A DNA stretch of 41,742 bases from contig DCTT01000026.1 in the NCBI GenBank assembly GCA_002329295.1, positions 234,561 to 276,302 on the forward strand, in the 5' to 3' direction. The position numbers and the translations under genes were made by a program. The DNA comes from Eubacteriaceae bacterium UBA1433 (GTDB lineage Bacteria; Bacillota; Clostridia; Eubacteriales; UBA1433). Shown here in pieces: positions 9,671-17,803 of this stretch (positions are counted from its first letter, which is position 1; each line of letters starts with the position of its first letter). Below the pieces are notes generated by a model, which saw only the letters and a program-made list of their open reading frames with translations, made no database searches and was not told the DNA's origin.

Positions 9671-9705
9671 GGCAGCAGATTTTCTACCAATCTTGCTGTC
9701 TTTTT
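9671..9705 (+). terminator. Terminator after the tRNA-Ser relic
   Basis: A 7-bp stem (9671-9677 with 9694-9700, one G-T), extendable inward, is followed by TTTTTATTT. It begins six bases after the relic's CCA, in the same arrangement as after the live tRNA-Ser. Confidence 0.65.
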
Positions 9706-9764
9706 ATTTGCTGAAATCCATTGATTTCAATGAATTTTGAACTTTATGCTCCAAAAAAGCAGCT

Positions 9765-9797
9765 CGCCCCGGAGTTGTTTCCGGGGCGGGGTTTTCT
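9765..9797. terminator. G+C-rich hairpin terminator
   Basis: A perfect 9-bp stem (9765-9773 with 9780-9788) with loop GTTGTT is followed on the plus strand by GGGTTTTCTTG. On the minus strand a six-T run follows after a short gap, so it may work both ways. No intact gene lies immediately beside it, so it may be left from a lost gene. Confidence 0.6.
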
Positions 9798-9944
9798 TGT
9801 TTTCGGAGTCACAGCTGACTGTCTCAAAAGTAAAGGTTTTTTTATGAGTATTCGTTTGCTTTGTGCCTTTAACGGATATTTTCGCTTAGATTAAACATGT
9901 GAAATCCATATGAAGTCCCATAGTATTTGATGCCACAGATCGAA

Positions 9945-10002
9945 AAATAAAGAGGTTCCGCAAATTGTTTGAGTTTGGACACATTGTCGGAATCTCTTTT
10001 TA
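9945..10002 (-). terminator. Terminator downstream of the 572-aa surface-protein unit
   Basis: Outer arms AAAGAG-TTCCG and CGGAA-CTCTTT (about 9949-9960 with 9988-9998) enclose a loop with weaker pairing. On the minus strand a T-rich tail follows. It lies just past the relic at 10007-10231 and probably ends the transcript coming from the gene at 10246-11964. Confidence 0.55.
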
Positions 10003-10006
10003 TAGA

Positions 10007-10231
10007 TCATTTGTGCCATGTACTTTTTACCGTCTGTTTATTCACCGCAAGCACCGGCAGTCTCTCGTTATCATTCCTGCCATTCGTGCACGCCGACAGG
10101 ACAAGCACATTGGCTTCCTTCGGCACATCCGGTGTACACAAATAATTCGCTGCGCCTTTACCGACAAAGATAAACACCTTATGTCGTATATATCCATTTT
10201 TTGCGGATAATATCGGCCGTTGTTTTTGCAA
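10007..10231 (-). pseudogene. Gene fragment with an LSAC motif, family uncertain
   Basis: A 74-codon frame begins 15 bases past the stop of the 572-aa surface-protein gene on the same strand and ends just before a terminator. It reads KVFIFVGKGAAN, then EANVLVLSACTNGRND, then ERLPVLAVNK. The LSAC strand followed by a basic residue and a Leu-rich strand could be the end of a CHAT protease-like domain (usual LSACxTG) or of a sortase (usual LSTC, then Arg). Either way most of the domain is missing and there is no good ribosome binding site, so I call it a remnant. A short intact protein translated with the upstream gene is possible but less likely. Confidence 0.35.
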
Positions 10232-10245
10232 CCTTGCAGCTCTCT

Positions 10246-11964
10246 TTAGCGTATGCCTTTATTTTTCCTCCGTATTAGCCACACCACCAGACACAACAAG
10301 AGAATACCCAGCACGGAACCAAGCAGTAAAGCCGACCAGCCCAGCATGTTGCTTTTTTTGTCTGTTTGCGGTTGCGGCACGTCGGGAACCTTCACATTCA
10401 GCGGGATATTTTGCGAATATCCGTCCGAATACTCTGCCACGAACAAGTGCGTGCCGTTAGCGAGGGTTCTCAGATAACTGTCTTTTAATGTGATGACCGT
10501 GCTGCCCTGTGCTACGGTATAATTTGTCGGTTCAACCACGCTGCCGTTGCGTGTCAGGCGCTCAAACTTGCTGTAGTCAGCGTCTATTGTAGCGGACAGC
10601 GATCCGTTGCCTTCATAGATTCCGAAGTGTGTCGTCACCGGGTAAATCACGGGCTCGGGAGTGGAGCTCTCATCCGAATCATTGTCATGATAAGAACTTC
10701 CGCCAACATATTGAAATACAGCGCGTAGCGTTACATTGTTATCTGGCATACTAAAGCTGATCGCAGCCGTATTGTTCACAGAAATGCCCGTTGCTTCCCA
10801 ATGATGAAAAGCATATCCTGAACGAGCGTTTGCCGTTACGGTAACAGAGGTGCCCACCGCAGTACTGCCGGTTGCAGACGCTGTGACGGATCCGCCGTTT
10901 CCTGCCGTGACCATTAAATTGTGATGGTTGATTGTGTAATGCGCATGGATTTCCACCGCCGCTGCGGGCATTGTAAACGTAGTTTGAGGGTCATTGGCAT
11001 CAAAATTTGTAAGCGCCCCGGGAGAAATCACCTCCCAATTCGTAAATGTATAGCCGAAATTCGGTCTTGTTTCCAATATAATTTCCTCATCGGCATATGC
11101 GCCGCCGATTTTATTGGCAGTAGGATTTCCGCCTCCCGCCGGCATGGCCGCAAGGGTAATTGTGGAGTATGTATAGGCTCCCACTGCCGAACCCGTAATG
11201 GTGCAGTCTGAGAGGTCTTTAGTCGTACGGCTATCCATACCCTTGGATGGATTTGCTGTGTTATTTAATACCAACGTTGCACCGTCATACATCGTCAAAC
11301 TTTTTGCACCCAGAGCATTTCCTTGTGCAGTGCCTTGCACAGCAACCGTGCAGTTCCCGATTATGGTAACAATTGGCTTTGATTCAAACGTGTCACCACC
11401 CCACCAGGTATCCTCCCCCGTGCCAATGCCATTTGCACTACCTCCGGCAATCGCAGTCAGGCTGGATGCAGTTTCGTTATGTGCCTTGATGGTCAGATTT
11501 CCACCGTTCATGTTAATTCCTGCGTGCCAATCGCTTACAAATTTATTCTCGCCAATCAATTCAAGTGTTGCCGTACTGCCATCAACAAAATCAAGCGGAG
11601 CATAGTGTGTGCGCATACTTACATTCTCTAAAATTATTGTGCCGTAGAATGGTCCGTTGGAGCCATTTTCTGGCCGAATCTTACCATCATAAATTGTTCC
11701 GGCTTCTCCCCGTATATGGAATATTTTATTTTCTGTACTATTCGAGAAGAGTCTGAGAGTACCACCATCATATGACCAATTTGAATTGCTTCCTATTTGC
11801 AAACTAGCCAGATCAATCAAAATTTCTGGTCCTTCTGCAAACACTGCCACAGACAGCATGGCTGCCACGATTGCCACCGCCAGCAAAAGAGATAACAGTT
11901 TTTTGCCTGTGCCTCTTATACTATTATTGCTCCTATTTTGTTCAAACTTTTTCAAAACCTGCAA
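10246..11964 (-). CDS. Surface protein with carbohydrate-binding-like region, InlB-type repeats and C-terminal membrane helix
   Basis: A 572-residue secreted protein held in the membrane by its C-terminus. A basic start and hydrophobic core (about 20-43, ending VFAEG) form the signal peptide. Residues about 50-275 are Gly/Asn/Thr-rich with short repeating strands (GTIILENVSM, GNLTIKAHN, SLTMYDGATL), like a beta-helix or bacterial carbohydrate-binding region. Two bacterial repeat modules follow, each with GYxFxxWE and a closing FxMPxxxVxxxAxY/F, as in InlB B-type repeats. A spacer precedes one transmembrane helix (about 540-563) and a short RRKNKG tail. No LPXTG is visible. The start is TTG with GAGGT seven bases upstream. 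The gene has its own promoter and a leader of about 300 nt. The ligand cannot be inferred. Confidence 0.85.
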   Translation of the reverse strand: MQVLKKFEQNRSNNSIRGTGKKLLSLLLAVAIVAAMLSVAVFAEGPEILIDLASLQIGSNSNWSYDGGTLRLFSNSTENKIFHIRGEAGTIYDGKIRPENGSNGPFYGTIILENVSMRTHYAPLDFVDGSTATLELIGENKFVSDWHAGINMNGGNLTIKAHNETASSLTAIAGGSANGIGTGEDTWWGGDTFESKPIVTIIGNCTVAVQGTAQGNALGAKSLTMYDGATLVLNNTANPSKGMDSRTTKDLSDCTITGSAVGAYTYSTITLAAMPAGGGNPTANKIGGAYADEEIILETRPNFGYTFTNWEVISPGALTNFDANDPQTTFTMPAAAVEIHAHYTINHHNLMVTAGNGGSVTASATGSTAVGTSVTVTANARSGYAFHHWEATGISVNNTAAISFSMPDNNVTLRAVFQYVGGSSYHDNDSDESSTPEPVIYPVTTHFGIYEGNGSLSATIDADYSKFERLTRNGSVVEPTNYTVAQGSTVITLKDSYLRTLANGTHLFVAEYSDGYSQNIPLNVKVPDVPQPQTDKKSNMLGWSALLLGSVLGILLLCLVVWLIRRKNKGIR

Positions 11965-12263
11965 TTATTTTACCTCGTTTCATAATGGACACTCCTGCCT
12001 TTATCATAATGTAGCCGGTAGGTTTTGGTATCCAGAACATATATTTCACGGCACTCGCTCCGCCATTAAACAAACATAGACCGATGATTTCACATCCGGC
12101 TTTTTTCGTTCCTGCATCCGGAACAGAGAGACGACTTATATTATGCAAAATAAAAAAATGCTTTTGAAGCAACTCAAATACACCCAAAAATATAGTAAAC
12201 ATTCAACATAGGCAGAAAGATTCTTTTTGATTCAATGTCGTGTCTTAAGCTAGGCGTCACCTC
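11965..12263 (-). promoter_or_regulatory. Long leader of the 572-aa surface-protein gene
   Basis: About 300 nt separate the predicted transcription start from the TTG codon at 11964. The leader opens with a hairpin formed by complementary halves of GTCTAAG and CTTAAGAC, and midway has a TGCTT/AAGCA hairpin followed by seven T residues, which resembles an attenuator. The second half is richer in G+C and stays open as a reading frame (part of 11942-12202) with PDAGTKKAGCEIIGL followed by GYIMIKAG, overlapping the surface-protein start. It could be a regulatory RNA, a small protein or a relic. I looked for a cyclic-di-GMP riboswitch and did not find its conserved core. Confidence 0.4.
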
Positions 12264-12271
12264 TTAGACAA

Positions 12272-12301
12272 AATATAGCATAGCAAATATTATCTTGTCA
12301 A
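12272..12301 (-). promoter_or_regulatory. Promoter candidate of the 572-aa surface-protein gene
   Basis: On the minus strand, a perfect TTGACA (12296-12301) is separated by 18 bases from TATATT (12272-12277). This is one of the best sigma-A-type matches in the window. It lies between the end of the diguanylate cyclase gene and the surface-protein gene, so the two appear to be separate units. Confidence 0.6.
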
Positions 12302-12391
12302 TTTGTTAACGTTTTCAGAAACAAAGGCTTCTTTTTTGTACAAACTCGGATTAAAAAACAATCTAGTGCTCTTTACAACTTTTCAGTTTTA

Positions 12392-14062
12392 CTACACCTC
12401 TGTCACCGGCATTTTTACAGGCACGGTATCTCTAAGTCTTTTTTTATCTTCGTACATATTATGTTCGGCCCTAACGGCAGTAGAATAAACATCTTTGTCT
12501 AAAGAAACATCATATTCCGCTGCTCCTATAGATACAGAAAAGTCATATTCTCTTTCTTTGGCTATTTGATCTATTTCATTTCTTGTTTTTTCAATAGTCG
12601 CATTTACTTCATCTATGTCGGCATTTTTCATGATTACAGCAAATTCATCTCCGCCTGTGCGATAAACTTTTCCCATATGGCCAAAGTTTCTATTCAAAAC
12701 TTCACAGATATCCATTATGGATTTGTCGCCGCAAACATGACCAAAGAAATCATTGATATATTTCAACCTGTCGGTATCCGCCTGTACAACAACGATTCCT
12801 TCTGGTTCGGAAATTTTTTCTATATCTTCCATGTATCTGGCACGATTATTCGTTCCTGTCATTGCGTCGGTATATGCCATTTTTTTAAAGTGTTCTCTTT
12901 CTGTCCTTATCCTTCGTCTTTCACTATAGTCATTAAACTGATATAGCATCATTGAGAGTATATAAATTGATATACCGGCACGCAGATAAGTAGCAGATAC
13001 CGTTTGTTTATTTGCAAAAAAAGATGTTATTTCCAAGACTGCAAAGATGAAAAGAACCAATAGTGACTTTAAATCTCTCATAGCCCTCTTATTTTTGTAA
13101 ACGATGGTTTCTATCAAAAAAATAACCAGGTAATACACACACACTACTACGATAAGTCCCACTGCTACATTGACAGTATCCAAAAGACCTAATATGCCGA
13201 AATGCTCCAGACTCAGACTGACAACTGCATTTATAATAATTAAAGTGATTAAAAAGTCGTCAAAAAATCTCTTTTTCATAGGGACGGTTTCTCTTATATA
13301 TAAACAAACAGGTATCGGAGCAACCAATGTCATAAGAAGCGTAATCTTTGTGACATAATACGCATTTTCGGTTAAAAGCTGCAGCATTTCCGATTCACCT
13401 AAAAACCAGTTGCCCATAATAAAAGCATAAATTCCCAAATAAAGGAGACCGCGATTTTTTTCTTTATAAATTCCGAAGAAAAAATAGCCGAAAGTTAATA
13501 TTAACCCTAACACAATAATGAAAGGAGCAAAGGCATTCCACAAACCCCTTTGTAAAAAAATGTGCCTGAACAAGGCGCTTTCGGAACCTATAAAAACCTC
13601 GGAAGCAGCACCTTGCGAAGCAGCTCTATTGGAGAAAAGGGAAATTTCAATTTCCTTGCCTTCATATTCCGACTTGGTCTTTATAAATGCCCAAAAGTCA
13701 CCAAAATCCTTTCCCAAAAATTTATCGTTGTCATTGCCTATGTCATAAACCGTTTCTCCGTCAATTTTTACAACAACGGACTGTGCAGTGGATTTCATTG
13801 CTATAATTGAACCGTCATCCAACTTGTCGGGAAGCGTGTTTCTTATCACCAAAGGTTCGGTTTTTTCTATATCGAAACGGTAAGGCAAACTAAATTTTTC
13901 TTTGTATCCGTCACCTTTCCAAGTCCAACCGTCCGAAAAAGTAATCACATTTTTATCAATAAGATAGATATTTGGCATATCAAAAATTTTCGGATAAATC
14001 CATATGGAAGCAAATACGACGGCTAATAACACAAAAAAAGCCACTTCATTAACTTTTTTCAA
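12392..14062 (-). CDS. Membrane-bound diguanylate cyclase (GGDEF)
   Basis: A 556-residue protein that probably makes cyclic di-GMP from two GTP. It has an N-terminal helix (about 6-25), an extracellular beta-rich region (about 30-175), seven or so membrane helices (about 180-375; resembling 7TMR-DISM sensors), a short basic linker and a C-terminal GGDEF domain. The active site is intact: RTGGDEFAVIM near residue 471, and TDAMTGTNNRARY as the domain opening. The inhibitory RxxD site normally nine to six residues before GGDEF is absent (GHMG there), so product inhibition of the usual kind is not expected. The start is TTG with GAGAGGAGG ten bases upstream. The sensed signal is unknown. Surface-protein genes on either side make adhesion a plausible output, which is inference. 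Confidence 0.9.
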   Translation of the reverse strand: MKKVNEVAFFVLLAVVFASIWIYPKIFDMPNIYLIDKNVITFSDGWTWKGDGYKEKFSLPYRFDIEKTEPLVIRNTLPDKLDDGSIIAMKSTAQSVVVKIDGETVYDIGNDNDKFLGKDFGDFWAFIKTKSEYEGKEIEISLFSNRAASQGAASEVFIGSESALFRHIFLQRGLWNAFAPFIIVLGLILTFGYFFFGIYKEKNRGLLYLGIYAFIMGNWFLGESEMLQLLTENAYYVTKITLLMTLVAPIPVCLYIRETVPMKKRFFDDFLITLIIINAVVSLSLEHFGILGLLDTVNVAVGLIVVVCVYYLVIFLIETIVYKNKRAMRDLKSLLVLFIFAVLEITSFFANKQTVSATYLRAGISIYILSMMLYQFNDYSERRRIRTEREHFKKMAYTDAMTGTNNRARYMEDIEKISEPEGIVVVQADTDRLKYINDFFGHVCGDKSIMDICEVLNRNFGHMGKVYRTGGDEFAVIMKNADIDEVNATIEKTRNEIDQIAKEREYDFSVSIGAAEYDVSLDKDVYSTAVRAEHNMYEDKKRLRDTVPVKMPVTEV

Positions 14063-14118
14063 GCCTTATTTACCTCCTCTCTTAACAAATAATCAGATTA
14101 TTCTATTTTATTTTATAT

Positions 14119-14147
14119 ATTTTATTTTAAAAACATTTGTTTATCAA
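14119..14147 (-). promoter_or_regulatory. Promoter candidate of the diguanylate cyclase gene
   Basis: On the minus strand, TTGATA (14142-14147) and TAAAAT (14119-14124) are 17 bases apart, about 55 bases before the TTG start. The surrounding DNA is nearly all A+T, so chance matches are likely. Confidence 0.4.
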
Positions 14148-14330
14148 CCTCTTTTTGTGTCCATAATATTTCAATTCAGGGAGTTTTAAACAATCGGTCT
14201 TCCGTTCAAAGTAATCAATGACGCTTATATTTCAATGTTAAACAGCAGTTTTTTACTTTAAACTTATGCGTCCATAACCCTCGGTTTGCACCCATAGATT
14301 ATTTTTTATCAATATATAATTTCTTTCCGC

Positions 14331-14368
14331 AAAAAAGCCTGCAATCAACGATTGCAGGCTTTTTTTTG
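14331..14368. terminator. Bidirectional terminator
   Basis: A perfect 10-bp stem (14337-14346 with 14350-14359) with a 3-base loop is flanked by six A residues on the left and eight T residues on the right, so it can end transcripts from either direction. It shares 21 consecutive bases with the terminator after the tRNA-Ser at the left edge. Confidence 0.8.
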
Positions 14369-14401
14369 TTTTTTGGATACCCGGAACTTCTGAAAAGATA
14401 T

Positions 14402-14449
14402 AAAAAAAGATTGACAGGAGCAAACGTGGAGTTTGCCTCTGTCAATCTC
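14402..14449 (-). terminator. Terminator of the lipoprotein gene at 14482-15375
   Basis: A long, nearly perfect hairpin (14408-14417 with 14439-14448, extended by AGCAAAC with GTTTGCC) around loop GTGGA is followed on the minus strand by seven T residues. It starts about 30 bases past the lipoprotein stop. Confidence 0.85.
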
Positions 14450-14481
14450 TTATCATATAACAGCTTATAAGCAACTGCTCC

Positions 14482-15375
14482 TTACTTTTCGGCAGGTAAT
14501 AAATATATCGTTGTCTTCAAAGGATAATTTCCATTTTCATCCAGCTCTGCTGCAGGTAAGGGAATGGTGCAGGCGGCGTTCGCATAGGCTTTCATTTCCG
14601 GCTGTGTACTTAAATAAATGGTCACATCAATCGGCAACATAAAAACGTGTGTCTGTTCTTCAGCGGTGCCGGGATTTACAATGACCGTAACGGTGCGCGT
14701 ATTCTCATCGGTAAATATATAGTTATATTTTTCGTCTATTGTATAGGTCTTGTTGCGCTCCATTGTGGTTTCCATCGTTTTTGTCTCTGTGCCATCGGCC
14801 GCTATAAAAACTGACTTGCTGCTCTTGAAAAAAAGCGTTTTCGCATCTGCAACGTAGGTGGTTAGCACCCGCGCTCCCTCTTCGGCTTCGCCAGTTTCAT
14901 CGGGAAAATCGTAGTTCACGGTTATGTTATTGCCCTTTTCCTCAATACTCGTAATGTATTGGTCATCATTTTCATAGTCTCCACACAAAACAATCGGAAA
15001 GCTATTCCACAAATCATTCATTTCGCTCTCGTATGCATCGCCAATGTAGGCTACTAAAAATAATTTTCCTGTCTTAGGGCTGTAGCCGTAGCCTCTTCCA
15101 CCCTCGACGATTTCCTCATATCCGGCGTTGTCCGTATAAATGTAATACCTTTCTCCGTTTTCATCAAGGCCTACGGTATACGTGTAGTCAACTTCACGTT
15201 CTGCAGTTTTTTGGTGTCCTTTCATATAGACGTTCTCACCGGCTTTGCTTACCAACTTGTCCATAGAATTAGCGGTATAGGCATCCATGGATTTGTAGTT
15301 CACTTGACCGCACGAACAAAGTGAAAACATTAGTAACAATAATACCATTGCGATTGTCAGTTTTTTTCTGATCAT
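14482..15375 (-). CDS. Lipoprotein of unknown function
   Basis: A 297-residue exported lipoprotein. The signal peptide ends in LCSC, with Cys22 as the lipid-modified residue. The mature part is acidic and strand-rich, with repeated patterns of hydrophobic and polar residues (YTYTVGLDENGERYYIYTD, TYVADAKTLFFKSSKS). This is like the LolA/LppX- or DUF4367-type folds in which a beta sheet carries a lipid or ligand, but I do not recognise a specific family. The start is secure: AAAGGAGG lies eight bases before the ATG. The gene stands alone, with a strong terminator behind it and decayed sequence upstream. Confidence 0.8.
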   Translation of the reverse strand: MIRKKLTIAMVLLLLMFSLCSCGQVNYKSMDAYTANSMDKLVSKAGENVYMKGHQKTAEREVDYTYTVGLDENGERYYIYTDNAGYEEIVEGGRGYGYSPKTGKLFLVAYIGDAYESEMNDLWNSFPIVLCGDYENDDQYITSIEEKGNNITVNYDFPDETGEAEEGARVLTTYVADAKTLFFKSSKSVFIAADGTETKTMETTMERNKTYTIDEKYNYIFTDENTRTVTVIVNPGTAEEQTHVFMLPIDVTIYLSTQPEMKAYANAACTIPLPAAELDENGNYPLKTTIYLLPAEK

Positions 15376-15627
15376 TATTATAACCTCCTTTATATAACCT
15401 GATTTTCAGGCATATTAACATCTTTCCAACACTCTTTATCTGACGATTTTTGTGTAACAGCGCTATGCCGCATATACCGATTAAGAACAAGTAGGCCGAT
15501 TCTGATAAACAACCATGGCTTGCAGCTTGTCACCCATAGGCACAGCATTGATACTTGTTGCGTTGTAAAGAAATGTTTTAAACGTTATGCTTTCGGCAAC
15601 AGTATTCCAGCCACTGTTTGTGGGCTG

Positions 15628-15961
15628 TTACTGCGTTTGTGTCATCGTCTGCCTTACCAAATTTTTAATTGTTAGGGTCAGGTTATGAAATTGATTTTCA
15701 ATTCCTTGTAAATCAGAAAACATTGTTTTTTGTATTTCTAATAATATATGCTTCCGAATGCGCTGTTTGAATTCTTTGCCTTGCAGGCGCTCCATATCTT
15801 CGTTAAAACGGTTGACCGTATTGCGTCCATAACCTCGCCAACAACAAAAGTACAGGATTATGCCCCATCGAATCCACATAATTCACAGGGGTATTGCCCT
15901 TGTAGCTATACAAGTTTTGGCTCTGCAAGTTAAGGGCTTCTCTGGTATACATTGTCTCATG
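15628..15961 (-). pseudogene. RHS/YD-repeat protein C-terminal remnant
   Basis: Codons from 15952 down to a stop at 15803 read NLYSYKGNTPVNYVDSMGHN, the hallmark end of an RHS repeat core (usually NLYxYxxNNPxxYxDPxGH), preceded by YTREALNLQSQ. Past this point, polymorphic toxins change to a variable toxin domain. Here the frame breaks after about 20 codons, and another frame (15628 to about 15840) continues with NRFNEDMERLQGKEF and a helical tail to a stop. No large RHS core, start codon or recognisable toxin or immunity gene remains. This is a frameshifted fragment of a formerly much larger gene. Confidence 0.7.
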
Positions 15962-16052
15962 CAGTAATAGTTCCCTTGAGGATAGAAGTTGTATCTACAT
16001 TGAGCGTTTTTTTTATTTTATCATAATTATAGACTTTATTATAGACTTTGTT

Positions 16053-16222
16053 TTACGTTTTGACAAGCAGACTTGATACATCTCCCGGATGCAGGTACAT
16101 TTCTTCTTTTAGATCTTTTAACGCGATTACGATACTTTCATTCGTTATGCTGCTCTTTCTTTTCACATAAAGCCTTTCAGCTTTACGATAACCTTGCTTG
16201 CCCTTTCATTTTGTTATCAAGC
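16053..16222 (-). pseudogene. Decayed gene fragment, family unknown
   Basis: Upstream of the RHS remnant on the same strand, two frames read like one broken protein: QNERASKVIVKLKGFM, then after a frameshift SSITNESIVIALKDLKEEMY and HPGDVSSLLVKT with a stop at 16053-16055. Stop codons lie directly before the first part. I do not recognise the family. It may have belonged to the same lost element as the RHS fragment. Confidence 0.3.
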
Positions 16223-16879
16223 TACGCGTTTTCTTTTTTTCACTATCATGGCACTGAACTCGGTGGCCAAACTGAAAAATATTTCTCCCTTTATCCGTTA
16301 TCGGTCTTGACAGCCTGTTTTTGGTCGGTTTTGAACATCATTCTCGTATTGTTTTTGAAACGAGTTAGATAGATGCAAAAAATAACAAACTTTTAAAACG
16401 GCTCATCGTTTATGCGATTTAATACGCATCCTTTCATTCATAAAAAAGTACATCACGCTTCAAATAGTTGTCTTTCACAAGCGCATATGATAAAATTATA
16501 TTGCAAATAAACAGGATCTCTGTCTGATAAATTTTGATTAGGAGATAGCGCCATGTGTCGTTTCCATAATATCCGATTCGGCTTTGTGCAAAGGCAATAT
16601 TGGTGCGTCTCCCGATTACGGAGAGATCGCATCAAAATTGTTTCCATTGGCGCATAAGTTACACGGTTGGCTGTCGGCTTATGCGCTTGTAGTTTTTTAA
16701 CAAGTTATCCACGCATTGAAAACTAACGCAATACAATATTGTTAGGTGTTTATTGCCGTTGCTTAACCGAGAACAGTTTGTATTGGTCGGGAGTGAAAAG
16801 AATGACATCACGCAAATCAATGAAAGTCAGCTTAAGCAGGAAATACATAGCCTGCAAAGACTAAAAAAGGAGGGTTACA
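16223..16879. other. Gap without a supported gene
   Basis: I find no intact gene here. A plus-strand frame (about 16718-16944) contains LNREQFVLVGSEKNDITQI and SQLKQEIHSLQRLKKEG, which looks protein-like, but it has no good start or ribosome binding site and runs into the start of the lipoprotein gene at 16880 in another frame. It may be the tail of a lost gene. A single TTATCCACG near 16697 resembles a DnaA box but is isolated. Confidence 0.4.
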
Positions 16880-17722
16880 ATGAAAACCAAAAAAATCACG
16901 GTCCTATTTTGGGCGGTGCTGGTGCTAGTAGTTTTTTCTTTTAGCGGCTGCGACCTGTTTAACAGGGATCCGAAGCCTTCTCCGCCTTCCCCGGAAGCGC
17001 AAACGATGGAAATTGCCGTATTCTATCTCAAGGACAAAGACAATAATATGTACCTTGTTCGGGAAGTACATACGGTTCCGAAGAGTGAAGGCGTAGCAAT
17101 GGTCGCCCTCAACGAACTGATTTCGGGCACACCCCTGACAGAGGGCGCTTTTAAGGTTCTGCCTGCCGACACAAAAATCCTGGGAATATCCATAAAGGAC
17201 GGACTTGCAACTGTTGATTTTTCACAGGAGGTTCTGAATGCAAATGTTGGCGCATACGCTGAAGTACTTGGCATCGCCAGCATTGTCAATACTTTAACTG
17301 AGTTTCCGACAATTCAAAAAGTGCAATTTACTGTTGAAGGTTCAGCCGAGAAGGCTGCATATTGGTGGGGCCATGTCGGTCTGGAAGGTCAATTGCTTGT
17401 GCGAGATTTAAGCGATGTGCAGGAACCCCTGATTTGGGTCACAGCACCCACAACGAACCAAAAATTGGCGAGTTCGTTTACACTCAAAGGAACGGCGATA
17501 GCCTTTGAAGCGGTGGTAAACTATCGTTTGACAGACGCAACGGGAGCTGTTCTTGCGGAAGGTCACACTATGACAACAGCCGGAGCGCCTGAGCGCGGAG
17601 ACTTTGCCGTGACGATCACGTTCACGCCCTCTTCCGCTGGGAGCGGTCAGCTCAAAGTATTTGAAGTCAGCATGAAGGACGGCAGTGAAATCAACGCAGT
17701 CACGATACCGGTCACTTGGTAA
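16880..17722 (+). CDS. GerMN and Gmad2 domain lipoprotein
   Basis: A 280-residue exported lipoprotein. The signal peptide ends FSGC, with Cys24 as the lipid site. Residues about 45-160 match the GerMN domain (VFYLKDKDNNMYLV, then ALNELISGTPLTEGAF, then GLATVDFSQEV), first described in the spore germination protein GerM. Residues about 180-280 match the Gmad2 Ig-like partner domain (IWVTAPTTNQKLASSFTLKG, later ITFTPSSAGSGQLKVFEVS). The combination is common in Bacillota and Actinomycetota cell-envelope lipoproteins. Its exact job is not known, and germination cannot be assumed. The ATG follows AAAAAAGGAGG at good spacing. The gene is a single unit closed by the large terminator at 17731-17803. 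Confidence 0.88.
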   Translation: MKTKKITVLFWAVLVLVVFSFSGCDLFNRDPKPSPPSPEAQTMEIAVFYLKDKDNNMYLVREVHTVPKSEGVAMVALNELISGTPLTEGAFKVLPADTKILGISIKDGLATVDFSQEVLNANVGAYAEVLGIASIVNTLTEFPTIQKVQFTVEGSAEKAAYWWGHVGLEGQLLVRDLSDVQEPLIWVTAPTTNQKLASSFTLKGTAIAFEAVVNYRLTDATGAVLAEGHTMTTAGAPERGDFAVTITFTPSSAGSGQLKVFEVSMKDGSEINAVTIPVTW

Positions 17723-17730
17723 AGAACATG

Positions 17731-17803
17731 AAAAAAAGAGGGTGTAGAGCACCTGATAAAAAAACGCCGATTGGCGAATTACAGGTCTCTATACCCTTTT
17801 TTG
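17731..17803. terminator. Large terminator after the GerMN lipoprotein gene
   Basis: Long complementary arms (17739-17755 with about 17782-17797, one bulge and one G-T) enclose a second small hairpin, CGCC-GATT-GGCG. Six T residues follow on the right and seven A residues precede on the left, so it may work in both directions. Confidence 0.85.

Noticed and set aside
11990..12120. Cyclic-di-GMP riboswitch in the surface-protein leader
   Set aside because: Some short pieces resemble its core, but the conserved tetraloop, its receptor and the closing helix are not present together.
16073..16372. Plus-strand 99-codon frame
   Set aside because: It has no ribosome binding site, and the protein-like signal here is on the opposite strand in broken frames.
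16690..16720. DnaA-box-like TTATCCACG
   Set aside because: A single near-match without neighbouring boxes, an A+T-rich unwinding region or dnaA/dnaN genes does not support an origin.
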